From Acuticoccus sediminis (GTDB taxonomy: Bacteria > Pseudomonadota > Alphaproteobacteria > Rhizobiales > Amorphaceae): a stretch of 64,000 bases of DNA. Numbering within the stretch: position 1 is the first letter of the stretch; each line of letters begins with the position of its first letter. Shown in pieces: positions 52,504 through 61,069 of the stretch. Under the pieces are notes generated by a model. That model did not search any database. It saw nothing but the letters and a program-made list of their open reading frames with translations, and had not been told where the DNA came from. The position numbers and the translations under genes were made by a program. The stretch is from NCBI RefSeq assembly GCF_003258595.1, contig NZ_QHHQ01000005.1:124001-188000 (forward strand). Reading direction: 5' to 3'.

Positions 52504-52516
52504 TCCACAATATGGA
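52504..52516. promoter_or_regulatory. IclR-type operator 2, TCCA-CAATA-TGGA, over the iclR start codon
   Basis: Same TCCA-N5-TGGA pattern as operator 1, 119 bases away centre to centre. The ATG of the regulator gene (52512-52514) lies inside it, so bound regulator would also sit on its own translation start region. Confidence 0.6.
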
Positions 52517-53324
52517 CATTGCCGACACAGAGCCCGACAGCCGGGGCGGAACCCAGAGCGTCGACCGCGCCCTTTCGCTGCTGGCGCACATCGCCCGCGC
52601 CGGCGGCGGCGTGTCGATCGTCGCCCTCGTGGCCGAGACGGGACTGAGCCGCCCGACCGTGCGGCGACTGCTCCTCGCTCTCATGCGCTCGGGCCTCGTC
52701 GAGCAGGACGCGGTGACGCGCGACTACGCGCTGGGCCCGGAGGCCTACCTCGTCGGCCTCATGGCGCAGCGCCGCTTCGACCTCGTGGACCTCGCCATCG
52801 ACAGCCTCGTCAAGCTCTCGGCCGAGAGCGGCGACACCTCTTTCCTCACCGTCCGGCGCGGCGCCCACGGCGTGTGCATGCACCGCGAGGACGGCGACTT
52901 TCCGATCCGCACGCAGGCGCTGCAGGTGGGCGACCGCCACCCGCTCGGCGTCGGCGCGGGCTCGCTGGCGATCCTCGCCGCGCTGGAGCCGGCGGAGGCG
53001 GAGGCGGCGATCGCCCAGAACGCCTGCGCCCTGACGAACTATTACCCGAACTACTCGCTGCCCCTCGTGCGCCGTATGGTCGAGGAGACGCGGGCGCGCG
53101 GCTGGTCGCTCAATCCGGGTCTCAACGTCGCCAATTCCTGGGGCATCGGGATGGCGCTCAGGGCGCCGGGCGGCGCGATCATCGGCGCCTTCTCCATCGC
53201 CGCGCTGGACGTGCGCCTCGGCGCCGAGCGGCAACAGGAACTCGCCGTGCTGCTGCGGCGCCAGGCCGCCACCTTCGAGGAGCGCCTGGAGCGAAGGCTG
53301 AACGTCACCGCAGCCGTCGCCTGA
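52512..53324 (+). CDS. IclR family transcriptional regulator (cluster 2)
   Basis: 270 residues. Winged helix-turn-helix about 14-78 (SIVALVAETGLSRPTVRRLLLALMRSGLVEQD) and effector-binding domain about 90-265 with MHREDGDFPIRTQALQVGDRHPLGVGAGSLAILAAL. Divergent from the TRAP-SDR operon and followed 30 bases later by the acyl-CoA ligase on the same strand. The ATG has no Shine-Dalgarno site, suggesting a leaderless or very short-leader mRNA, and it lies inside an operator half-site pair. Likely controls both the TRAP operon and its own operon in response to the imported acid or its CoA ester. Confidence 0.92.
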   Translation: MDIADTEPDSRGGTQSVDRALSLLAHIARAGGGVSIVALVAETGLSRPTVRRLLLALMRSGLVEQDAVTRDYALGPEAYLVGLMAQRRFDLVDLAIDSLVKLSAESGDTSFLTVRRGAHGVCMHREDGDFPIRTQALQVGDRHPLGVGAGSLAILAALEPAEAEAAIAQNACALTNYYPNYSLPLVRRMVEETRARGWSLNPGLNVANSWGIGMALRAPGGAIIGAFSIAALDVRLGAERQQELAVLLRRQAATFEERLERRLNVTAAVA

Positions 53325-53354
53325 ACAACAAAACGATAAAACGGGAGGACAGGC

Positions 53355-55001
53355 ATGGAACGATCAGAGACGGGCGGCACAGGTTCGCCGGGCGGCGCCG
53401 CGGGCGGGCTTCCCGTCAGCCGGCGCGTCGCCAACCTCTCCTACATCCTGCGCCAGAACGCGCGCCGGTTCGGCGGCGAGATCGGCTTCGTCTGGGGCGA
53501 CGACACCTGGACCTGGAGCGAGATGGAGCGCCGCGTCGACGCCATGGCGGCGGCGCTGCGGGCGCGCGGCGTATCGAAGGGCGACCGCATCCTGGTGCAG
53601 TCGAAGAACTGCAACCAGATGTTCGAGTCGATGTTCGCCACCTTCCGCGTCGGTGCGGTCTGGGTGCCGACGAACTACCGGCAGACGCCGGACGAGGTCG
53701 CCTATCTCGCGACCGCCAGCGGCGCGCGCGCCCTCATCTGCCACGCCGCCTTCCCGGACCATGCCGCCGCCGTGCGCGCCGCCGCGCCGGCGATCGACAT
53801 CGCGATCTCCATCGGCCCGTCCGACTTCGCCGAGGACTACGACGCCATCGTCGCCCGGCATCTGGGCGAGACCGGCCCGCTGGCGGACGTCGAGTACGAC
53901 GACCCGTGCTGGTTCTTCTTCACCTCCGGCACCACCGGCCGCCCCAAGGCCGCGGTCCTGACGCACGGGCAGATGGCCTTCATCGTCACCAACCACCTGT
54001 GCGACCTGATGCCCGGGACGACCAGCGCGGACGCCTCGCTGGTGGTCGCCCCCCTCTCCCACGGCGCCGGCGTCAACCAGTTGGTCCTCGCGGCACGTGG
54101 GGCAAAGTCCATCCTGATGCCGGGCGAGCGGCTCGACGTCGAGGAGGCGTGGCGTCTCGTCGAGACGTGGCGCGTCACCAACATCTTCACCGTGCCGACC
54201 ATCGTGAAGATCCTCACCGAGCATCCGGCGGTCGACACCTACGACCACTCCTCGCTGAAGGTGGTGATCTACGCCGGTGCACCGATGTACCGGGAGGACC
54301 AGAAGTACGCCCTCGCCAAGCTCGGCAAGGTTATGGTGCAGTACTTCGGCCTCGGCGAGGTGACCGGGTGCATCACCGTTCTGCCGCAGGCGCTGCACGA
54401 GGCGGAGGACGGCCCGGGCGTGAAGGTCGGGACCTGCGGGTTCGAGCGCACGGGCATGCAGCTCACCATCCAGGACGCGGCGGGCAACGAGCTTCCGGCC
54501 GGCGCGTCGGGCGACATCTGCGTCACCGGGCCGGGCGTCTTCGCGGGCTACTACAACAACCCCGAGGCCAACGCGAAGTCGTTCCGCAACGGCTGGTTCG
54601 TCACCGGCGACATCGGCTACGTGGACGCGGAGGGCTTCCTCTACATCACCGGCCGCGCCTCGGACATGTACATCTCCGGCGGTTCGAACGTGTACCCGCG
54701 CGAGATCGAGGAGCTGCTCCTCACCCACCCCACCGTGAAGGAAGTCGCGATCATCGGCATTCCGCACCCGAAGTGGGGCGAGGTCGGGCTCGCCGTGGTG
54801 ATCGCCGCCGAGGGCGAGACATTGTCGGAAGCCGCGCTGGCGGCGCACCTCGACGGCAAGCTGGCGCGCTACAAGCTCCCGGCGCGGTACGTCTTCCTCG
54901 ATGAGATGCCCAAGACCGGATACGGCAAGATCGCCAAGAAACTGGTCCGCGAGACGCTGGAGGCGAAGGGCCTCCTCGGCACCGAGCCCGCCCGCGCATG
55001 A
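53355..55001 (+). CDS. AMP-dependent acyl-CoA synthetase/ligase
   Basis: 548 residues of the ANL superfamily. P-loop FFFTSGTTGRPKAA near 195, the A5-like YFGLGEVTG segment near 330, the TGD in VTGDIGYVD near 415, the hinge GRASDMYISGGSNVYP and the catalytic Lys in PKTGYGKIAKK near 525. Activates a carboxylic acid to acyl-AMP then acyl-CoA. ATG with GGGAGGA. Overlaps the downstream PCC-domain gene by ATGA. The chain length or aromatic nature of the acid is not predictable by eye. Confidence 0.93.
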   Translation: MERSETGGTGSPGGAAGGLPVSRRVANLSYILRQNARRFGGEIGFVWGDDTWTWSEMERRVDAMAAALRARGVSKGDRILVQSKNCNQMFESMFATFRVGAVWVPTNYRQTPDEVAYLATASGARALICHAAFPDHAAAVRAAAPAIDIAISIGPSDFAEDYDAIVARHLGETGPLADVEYDDPCWFFFTSGTTGRPKAAVLTHGQMAFIVTNHLCDLMPGTTSADASLVVAPLSHGAGVNQLVLAARGAKSILMPGERLDVEEAWRLVETWRVTNIFTVPTIVKILTEHPAVDTYDHSSLKVVIYAGAPMYREDQKYALAKLGKVMVQYFGLGEVTGCITVLPQALHEAEDGPGVKVGTCGFERTGMQLTIQDAAGNELPAGASGDICVTGPGVFAGYYNNPEANAKSFRNGWFVTGDIGYVDAEGFLYITGRASDMYISGGSNVYPREIEELLLTHPTVKEVAIIGIPHPKWGEVGLAVVIAAEGETLSEAALAAHLDGKLARYKLPARYVFLDEMPKTGYGKIAKKLVRETLEAKGLLGTEPARA

Positions 55002-55834
55002 GCCGTGCGGAGAGGATTACCCACCCGGGGCCGCGGAACGCGATCCGCCAGCACGTGGTCCCGGGTATCGCGCGCCGCGTGCCGGTGCGCCTCGCGGCGG
55101 GCCGCATCCTGATGGACGCGGTCGCGGACGCGATGGAGGAGATCGGCTGCGACAGCGCCATCCTGGTGCTCGACGGGCTGGCGCTGGGGCCATACCGCTT
55201 CGTGATGCCGCGCTTCGGCTCGCCCGACGGGATCCGCGTCGCCTGGTATAGCGACACGCACGAGGGCGTGTCGGCGGTGCTGGAGCACGGGGTCGCCTCG
55301 GTCGGCCGCAAGGACGGCGCCTGGTTCCTCCACTGCCACGCGGTGTGGGACGTCGACAGCGAGCCGAAGTCCGGCCACCTGCTCCCCGATCAGGTGACCA
55401 TCGGCGCCGACAGCACGGTCACCGCCTTCGCCTTCTGGGGCGGTGTCTTCGACGTCACCGCCGACGAGGAGACGCACTTCTCCTTCTTCCGCGCGCGGCC
55501 GACGAGCCCGCCGGCCGGGGCGCCCAACGCTGCCATCGCGACGCTCGCCCCGTTCGAGGATCTGGTGACCGTCATGCCGGGGCTCGCGGCGCCCTACGGC
55601 GGCACGTCGGCACCTCTTTACGGCCTCGGCAGCGTGATCGGCGCCGACTTCGCCGAAGGGCCGTCGATGGAGTCGCTCGCCTCGGAGGTGCTGACGCTGC
55701 CGGGGGCCACGGCGGGCCGGATCCCGCTCCACTGCGTCGATCCGGACGGCGGGATGTTCCGCGGCGACCTCCTGAAGGGCGCGGGGCCGGTGCTGATCAC
55801 ATTCGAGCTGATGCTGACCTCGCCGGAGGTCTAG
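54998..55834 (+). CDS. probable tandem PCC/DUF296-domain protein
   Basis: 278 residues. Two similar halves are visible. The first (about 30-170) ends in LHCHAVWDVD...GHLLPDQVTIG, the second (about 185-278) in IPLHCVDPDG...GDLLKGAGPVLITFEL. These resemble the PCC (DUF296) core, whose HxH and GGH residues bind metal in bacterial members. Copy 1 keeps HCH and GHL; copy 2 has HC and GDL, so its metal site is probably lost. Function of bacterial PCC proteins is largely unknown. The ATG lies in the ligase stop, so the two are made together. Recognised by pattern only, hence moderate confidence. Confidence 0.55.
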   Translation: MSRAERITHPGPRNAIRQHVVPGIARRVPVRLAAGRILMDAVADAMEEIGCDSAILVLDGLALGPYRFVMPRFGSPDGIRVAWYSDTHEGVSAVLEHGVASVGRKDGAWFLHCHAVWDVDSEPKSGHLLPDQVTIGADSTVTAFAFWGGVFDVTADEETHFSFFRARPTSPPAGAPNAAIATLAPFEDLVTVMPGLAAPYGGTSAPLYGLGSVIGADFAEGPSMESLASEVLTLPGATAGRIPLHCVDPDGGMFRGDLLKGAGPVLITFELMLTSPEV

Positions 55835-56101
55835 CACCCGCGCGACCTCTCCGGGCGGCCGGAAGCGCGCGGGCGGGCCGGGCCGCCGCGCCGGTTCGGG
55901 GCCCGCACCGGCGGGCTCCGCGGCGGGGACGATGCCGGACCGGGGCGCGCTCCGGGTGGGGCGGGTGCATGGCGAACCGTGATGCGTGCCTTGCACTCCG
56001 TCCCCACCTGGCCCAGGGCTTGATCCGGCGATGGCCGGGCCGGGGTGCGAACGCCCCCGGCAGTGCCAACGCCCCGTCCCGTTCCCACCGGCAGAGCTTT
56101 G

Positions 56102-57892
56102 ATGACCCCGCCTTTCACGACCCGACCCGACATCCGCGGCACCTTCGGCGTGGTGACGTCCACGCACTGGATCGCCTCCGCCGTGGGATTCGGCGTGCTG
56201 GAGCGCGGCGGCAACGCGTTCGACGCGGCCGTCGCGACGGGCTTCGCGCTGCAGATCGTCGAGCCGCACCTCAACGGCCCCGGCGGCGAGCTGCCCGTGC
56301 TCTTCCACGAGGCGGCGAGCGGCCGGACCGCGGTCCTGTGCGCGCAGGGGATCGTCCCCCAGGCCGCCACCATCGCAAGGTTCCGGGAGCTGGGCCTCGA
56401 CATGGTCCCCGGCTCGGGCCTCCTGCCGACGGTGGTGCCGGGGTCGTTCGACGGCTGGATGCTGCTCCTGCGCGAATACGGGACGATCACGGTGCGGGAG
56501 GCTCTGGCGGCGGCCATCGACCTCGCGCGCGACGGCCACCCCGTCATGCCGCGCGTCGCCAACACGCTGGCGGGCCTCGCCGACTTCTTCGCCACCGACT
56601 GGCCGACCTCCGGCGCCACCTGGATGCCGGACGGCACGGCTCCCGCCGCGCACGAGCTCCTCGCCAACCCGGAGACCGCAGCGATGTACGCCCGGATCGT
56701 CGAGGAGGCGGAGCGCGCCGGTCCTGACCGCGTGGCGCAGATCGAGGCGGCCCGCACGGCCTGGCGCGAGGGCTTCGTGGCGGACACGATGTTCGCCTAC
56801 CTCGACACCGCGTCGGTGCCGGACATGACCGGCCGCTCGCACGGCGCGCTGCTGACGCGCGATGACGTCGCCCAGTGGCGCGCCACCATCGAGTCCCCGG
56901 TCAGCGGGACCTATCACGGCTGGACCGTCCACAAGACGGCGCCGTGGAGCCAGGGGCCGGTTCTGCTTCAGGCGCTGGCGATCCTCGAGCACATCGACAT
57001 CGCCGGCATGGACCCCGACGGGGCCGTGTTCGTGCACACCGTGACCGAGGCGATCAAGCTCGCCTTCGCCGACCGCGAGACCTTCTACGGCGACCCGGCC
57101 TTCTGCGAGGTGCCCCTCGCCCGGCTGCTCGACCCGGAGCACAACCGCGCCCGGGCCGCGCTCATCGCCGAGACGGCGAGCCTGGAGCAGCGGCCGAGCC
57201 GCCTCCCCGGCTTCGAGCACCTCGCCGACGCGTTCGTGGAGCGGGCCGCACGCGACAGCGCGCCGGACATCAGCCCGCTCGAGCCCACCATGGCGCACCT
57301 CACCGAGCGGCGGGGCGACACCGTGCACCTCGACGTCATCGACCGCTGGGGCAACGTCGTCTCGGCAACGCCGTCGGGCGGCTGGTTCCAGAGTTCACCG
57401 TCGATCCCGGGGCTCGGATTCTCGCTCAACACGCGCGCGCAGATGTTCTGGCTGGAGGAAGGGCTGCCGACCTCGTTGATGCCGGGCGCCCGCCCGCGCA
57501 CGACGCTGACGCCCACCATCGCGGAGAAGGACGGCATCCGCCTCGCCCTCGGCACGCCCGGCGGCGACCAGCAGGACCAGTGGCAGCTCATCGCCTTCCT
57601 GCGCCACGTTCATCACGGAATGAGTCTGCAGGCGAACCTCGACGCCCCGCTCTTCCACTCGATGCACGTGCAGGGATCGTTCTACCCGCGCGCGGCGAAG
57701 GCGGGCGAGCTGACGCTCGAAGCCTCGTTCGGCGCGGAGGTGATCGACGAGCTGACCCGGCGCGGCCATCGGGTGACGGTCGTCGACGAATGGAGCGTCG
57801 GCCGGCTCACGGCGGCGGAGCGGCGCGCGGACGGGCGCCTCTGCGCCGCCGCCTCGCCGCGCCTGATGCAGGCCTACGCGGTCGGCCGCTGA
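56102..57892 (+). CDS. gamma-glutamyltransferase family protein (oxamate amidohydrolase/HpxW-like)
   Basis: 596-residue Ntn-hydrolase precursor that should self-cleave before the catalytic Thr407 (GDTVHLDVIDRWGNVVSATPSGGW). N-terminal HWIASAVGFGVLERGGNAFDAAVATGFALQIVEPHLNGPGGE is typical of the family. No signal peptide, so a cytoplasmic amidohydrolase such as the oxamate-type enzymes is more likely than a periplasmic glutathione hydrolase. The ATG at 56102 is chosen for fit with homologous N-termini; its Shine-Dalgarno site is weak. It is 267 bases downstream of the PCC gene, and that gap shows no gene. Link to the IclR cluster is by position only. Confidence 0.85.
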   Translation: MTPPFTTRPDIRGTFGVVTSTHWIASAVGFGVLERGGNAFDAAVATGFALQIVEPHLNGPGGELPVLFHEAASGRTAVLCAQGIVPQAATIARFRELGLDMVPGSGLLPTVVPGSFDGWMLLLREYGTITVREALAAAIDLARDGHPVMPRVANTLAGLADFFATDWPTSGATWMPDGTAPAAHELLANPETAAMYARIVEEAERAGPDRVAQIEAARTAWREGFVADTMFAYLDTASVPDMTGRSHGALLTRDDVAQWRATIESPVSGTYHGWTVHKTAPWSQGPVLLQALAILEHIDIAGMDPDGAVFVHTVTEAIKLAFADRETFYGDPAFCEVPLARLLDPEHNRARAALIAETASLEQRPSRLPGFEHLADAFVERAARDSAPDISPLEPTMAHLTERRGDTVHLDVIDRWGNVVSATPSGGWFQSSPSIPGLGFSLNTRAQMFWLEEGLPTSLMPGARPRTTLTPTIAEKDGIRLALGTPGGDQQDQWQLIAFLRHVHHGMSLQANLDAPLFHSMHVQGSFYPRAAKAGELTLEASFGAEVIDELTRRGHRVTVVDEWSVGRLTAAERRADGRLCAAASPRLMQAYAVGR

Positions 57893-57919
57893 CGGGCCGG
57901 CCGCGTCGCGGCGGCGGCG

Positions 57920-58594
57920 TTACGCCGTCAGCGGCGCGCTCTGCGGGCGCACGATGACGCGGCTTCCCGACGGCACCCGCTCGTAGAGGTCGATGATGTC
58001 CTGGTTGAGGAGACGGACGCAGCCCGACGACACCGCGCGGCCGATGGAATAGGCCTCGTTGGTGCCGTGCAGGCGGTAGAGCGTGTCCTTGCCGCCCTGG
58101 AAGAGGTAGAGCGCGCGGGCGCCGAGCGGATTGCCGAGGCCCGGGGGCATGCCGTTGCGGTACTTCTCCAGCTCCGGCTGGCGGGCGATCATTTCCGCCG
58201 GCGGCGTCCAGGTCGGCCACGCGCGCTTGTACTGGATCTTCGCCTCGCCGTTCCACGAGAACCCGTCGCGGCCGACGCCGATGCCGTAGCGGATCGCCCG
58301 CCCGTTCTCGCGCACGAGGTAGAGGTAGCGGGTGCCGGTGTCGACGACGACGGTGCCCGGACGCTCGCCCGTCGGGTCGCGCACCTCACGGCGCAGGTAC
58401 TGCGGCTGCACCTTGGAGAGGTCGACCGCCGGCAGCGGGAACTGCTCCTCGGGCCGCGGCCCGTACATGGCAGCGACGTCGTAGGGGAGCGGGCTCTGCA
58501 TCGGCCCGACGGCCGCGTCGGGCGTCATCTGGCAGCCGGCGAGCGAGAAGGCGCCGAGGCCGAGGGTAAAATTGCGTCGGTTGATCAGGGTCAT
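57920..58594 (-). CDS. L,D-transpeptidase (YkuD domain), twin-arginine/lipoprotein signal
   Basis: 224 residues. The N-terminus has INRRNFTLGLGAFSLAGC: a twin-arginine-like RRNF and a lipobox with Cys21. YkuD domain about 80-220 with His176 in LHGTNE and nucleophile Cys192 in SSGCVRL. Makes 3-3 peptidoglycan cross-links or anchors outer-membrane proteins. Convergent with the GGT-family gene, with 27 bases between. A weak ribosome binding site. Confidence 0.92.
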   Translation of the reverse strand: MTLINRRNFTLGLGAFSLAGCQMTPDAAVGPMQSPLPYDVAAMYGPRPEEQFPLPAVDLSKVQPQYLRREVRDPTGERPGTVVVDTGTRYLYLVRENGRAIRYGIGVGRDGFSWNGEAKIQYKRAWPTWTPPAEMIARQPELEKYRNGMPPGLGNPLGARALYLFQGGKDTLYRLHGTNEAYSIGRAVSSGCVRLLNQDIIDLYERVPSGSRVIVRPQSAPLTA

Positions 58595-58981
58595 TGTTCG
58601 GCCTCGTGGAGCACGGCTTGATTGAGGCCGTGACGCGATTGGGTCTGGAGATAGAAAGCGTTGAGGCCGCTGCCCGTTCCGAACGGGCTGGCCTCATATC
58701 CTGTCGCGGCGGCCGGGCGCCGTCCGGCGGCCCGTTTCGACTGCGCACGCCCGGGGGCTGCTCGGGCGCGATCTGGGTCTGTCATGACGAAATCCGATTG
58801 GTCCTCCGCACGCCGACCGTGGCGCAGCGCGAGGCAGCACGCCCCGGGGAGCGCGCGCGCAACCACCGGCCCGACCGCGAGCGGCGCGGACGAGCCTCAC
58901 CCGGCCCGCGCGCGCATCGAGCGTGCGGCGGTCCGGCCGGCCTCCCTGGCGCGGCGCCTTGCGGCAGCCCCGCAGCGGGCC
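58595..58981. other. 387-base GC-rich gap with no supported gene
   Basis: Region upstream of the L,D-transpeptidase and downstream of the small secreted protein gene. Frames here are Arg/Ala/Pro-rich in all directions without a ribosome binding site or recognisable pattern. It should hold the transpeptidase promoter, but I see no clear element. Confidence 0.5.
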
Positions 58982-59347
58982 CTACACGGGGACGGGTCGG
59001 GGAGGCGGTGGGTCGGCGGCGGCCGTATCCCACGTACAGCCGGTGTCCTCGGTGGCGACGGCGGATGTGGCGCGGCGATGGCTGAGCGACGGCAGGCTCG
59101 GCAGGATGGCCGCGAGCGCCGTCGTGCAGTGCGCGGCGTTGGCGAGGCAGTCGAGCTGGTTGCGGTTGATCCGGACGGTGCACTCGCCGTCCGAACACTC
59201 CTTGATGGAGTGGAGGCGGGCCTCGGCGGCGGCGATCGCGCGCTGGACCTTGGCGATCTTGGCGGACGCTGCGGACGCCGTCATCGGTGCGGCGGCAACG
59301 AGCCCCACAAGTACAGCGACCTTAACAAGAAACAAAACCAACCGCAT
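58982..59347 (-). CDS. small secreted protein of unknown function
   Basis: 121 residues. A clear signal peptide (1-about 25, MRLVLFLVKVAVLVGLVAAAPMTASA) precedes a helical segment rich in Ala/Lys, then cysteines at CSDGEC, DCLANAAHC and GC near 103. The C-terminal 25 residues are Pro/Ala-rich. The spacing of four central cysteines suggests disulfides in the periplasm or outside the cell. No family recognised. ATG at 59347 lacks a good Shine-Dalgarno site. It follows the efflux operon on the same strand after 117 bases. Confidence 0.55.
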   Translation of the reverse strand: MRLVLFLVKVAVLVGLVAAAPMTASAASAKIAKVQRAIAAAEARLHSIKECSDGECTVRINRNQLDCLANAAHCTTALAAILPSLPSLSHRRATSAVATEDTGCTWDTAAADPPPPRPVPV

Positions 59348-59464
59348 ACCAGCGAATATGTTCGGCCCGCCCGGGGTGTCAACGACCGGCCGCCCGGTTC
59401 CCCGCCCCGCGGCATGACGCGGGCGGCGCAGCGTGACATCGCTGCACTCCCTCCCGTCCCGCGC

Positions 59465-61069
59465 CTACCCGCCGGCGCCGTCGGAGCGGACCTTAAGCAC
59501 CAGGACCAGCGGGATCACCGCGACGATCATCCACGCGAGGAGGCGGAAGGTCTCGTTGTAGCTCAACATCGCCGCCTGGGTCTGGACCTGCTGGTAGAGG
59601 AGCGCCATCGCCTCGGTCTGCGATCCGACCTGCGCGGTGAGGGAATGAAGCGCGCCTGAGAAGGTCGGATTGAGGCCGGACAGCCCCTCGACGAGGCGCG
59701 ACTGGTGGAACTGTTCGCGCTGGGCGAGCAGCGTCTGGCACAGCGAGATGCCGAACGCCCCGCCGAGGTTGCGGAAGAAGTTCAGCATCGCCGACGCGCG
59801 GGAGGCATAGCCCGGCGGAATGCCGAGATAGGCGACCGTCGAGATCGGGATGAAGAGGAACGGCAGCCCGCAGGAGAGGACGAAGCGCGCCATCGCCGCA
59901 TCCGCGAAGGTCGACTGCGTGCTGAAGACCGACAGGAGATAGAAGGACAGCCCCGCCAGCCCGAAGGCCGGGACGAGGAGGACGCGCGTGTCCACCCTGC
60001 CGGTGACGAAGCCGGACAGCGGCATCATGATCGCCGCGCTCCAGCCGCCGTACGTCAGCGCGAGGCCGGCATCGTACGCGTCGTAGCCGAACACGCCCTG
60101 AAGCATCTGCGGCACGAGCTGGATGGTGCCGAAGACCAGGAGCCCGAGCAGCAGCATCAGCAGCGCGCAGATGGCGAAGTTGCGGTAGGCGAGCATCCTG
60201 AGCGGCACGATCGGATCGTCGTGGTTCAGCTCCCACACGACCATGCCGCCGAGGCCGAGGAAGGCCATGATCGCCGTCGTCACGATGAGGTCCGAGGAGA
60301 ACCAGTTCTCCGTCTGCCCCCGGTCCAGCATGATGAGGAGCGAGCCGAGGCCGACCGCCAGCAGCAGGAAGCCGACCCAGTCGATGCGGATCCCCCTGGC
60401 GAAGAGTTCCGCCCGCTCGCGCTGGAGGAGCTCCGGCTCGCGCACCGCGACGAGCGTCGCGAAGAAGGCGAGGATGCCGACCGGGATGTTGATCAGGAAG
60501 ATCCAGTGCCACGAGATCGAATCGGTGATCGCGCCGCCGATGGTGGGACCGATGATGGGCGCGACGATCACCACCATGCCGAATGCCGCGAACGCCTGGC
60601 CGCGTTTCGCCGGCGGGAAGGAGTCGGCGATCATCGACTGCTCCACCGGGGCAAGCCCCCCGCCGCCGATCCCCTGGAAGACGCGGGCGAGCACCAGGGC
60701 CCCGAGGCTCGGCGCGAAGGCGCAGGCGAACGAGGACACGGTGAAGAGCACGATCGAGATCAGGAAGTAGCGCTTGCGCCCCAGTACCGCCGAGAGGAAG
60801 CCCGAGATGGGGATGATGATGGCGTTGGCGACGAGGTAGCTCGTCACCGTCCACGTCCCCTGGTCGACCGCGACGCCGAGGTTGCCGGAGATCGTGTCGA
60901 GCGCGACGTTGGCGATGGAGGTGTCGAGGATCTCCATGAAGGTGGCGATGGAGACGATGGTCGTCATCACCCACGGGCCGCCGAGTCCGGCGGCGGAGCG
61001 GGGCAGCGGGTCGGCGCGGCGGGGCGCCTCGGGCACCCCCGCCGCGTCCGCCGTCGTGGCCGCGCTCAT
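59465..61069 (-). CDS. emrB: DHA2 family (EmrB-type) MFS efflux permease
   Basis: 534 residues with 14 predicted transmembrane helices. ILDTSIANVALDTISG in helix 1 (motif D1 of DHA2), SGFLSAVLGRKRYF (motif A) and VAPIIGPTIGGAITD (motif C) are all present. It pumps drugs through a tripartite system with the EmrA adaptor, whose stop it overlaps by ATGA. An outer-membrane TolC partner would be encoded elsewhere. Confidence 0.9.
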   Translation of the reverse strand: MSAATTADAAGVPEAPRRADPLPRSAAGLGGPWVMTTIVSIATFMEILDTSIANVALDTISGNLGVAVDQGTWTVTSYLVANAIIIPISGFLSAVLGRKRYFLISIVLFTVSSFACAFAPSLGALVLARVFQGIGGGGLAPVEQSMIADSFPPAKRGQAFAAFGMVVIVAPIIGPTIGGAITDSISWHWIFLINIPVGILAFFATLVAVREPELLQRERAELFARGIRIDWVGFLLLAVGLGSLLIMLDRGQTENWFSSDLIVTTAIMAFLGLGGMVVWELNHDDPIVPLRMLAYRNFAICALLMLLLGLLVFGTIQLVPQMLQGVFGYDAYDAGLALTYGGWSAAIMMPLSGFVTGRVDTRVLLVPAFGLAGLSFYLLSVFSTQSTFADAAMARFVLSCGLPFLFIPISTVAYLGIPPGYASRASAMLNFFRNLGGAFGISLCQTLLAQREQFHQSRLVEGLSGLNPTFSGALHSLTAQVGSQTEAMALLYQQVQTQAAMLSYNETFRLLAWMIVAVIPLVLVLKVRSDGAGG

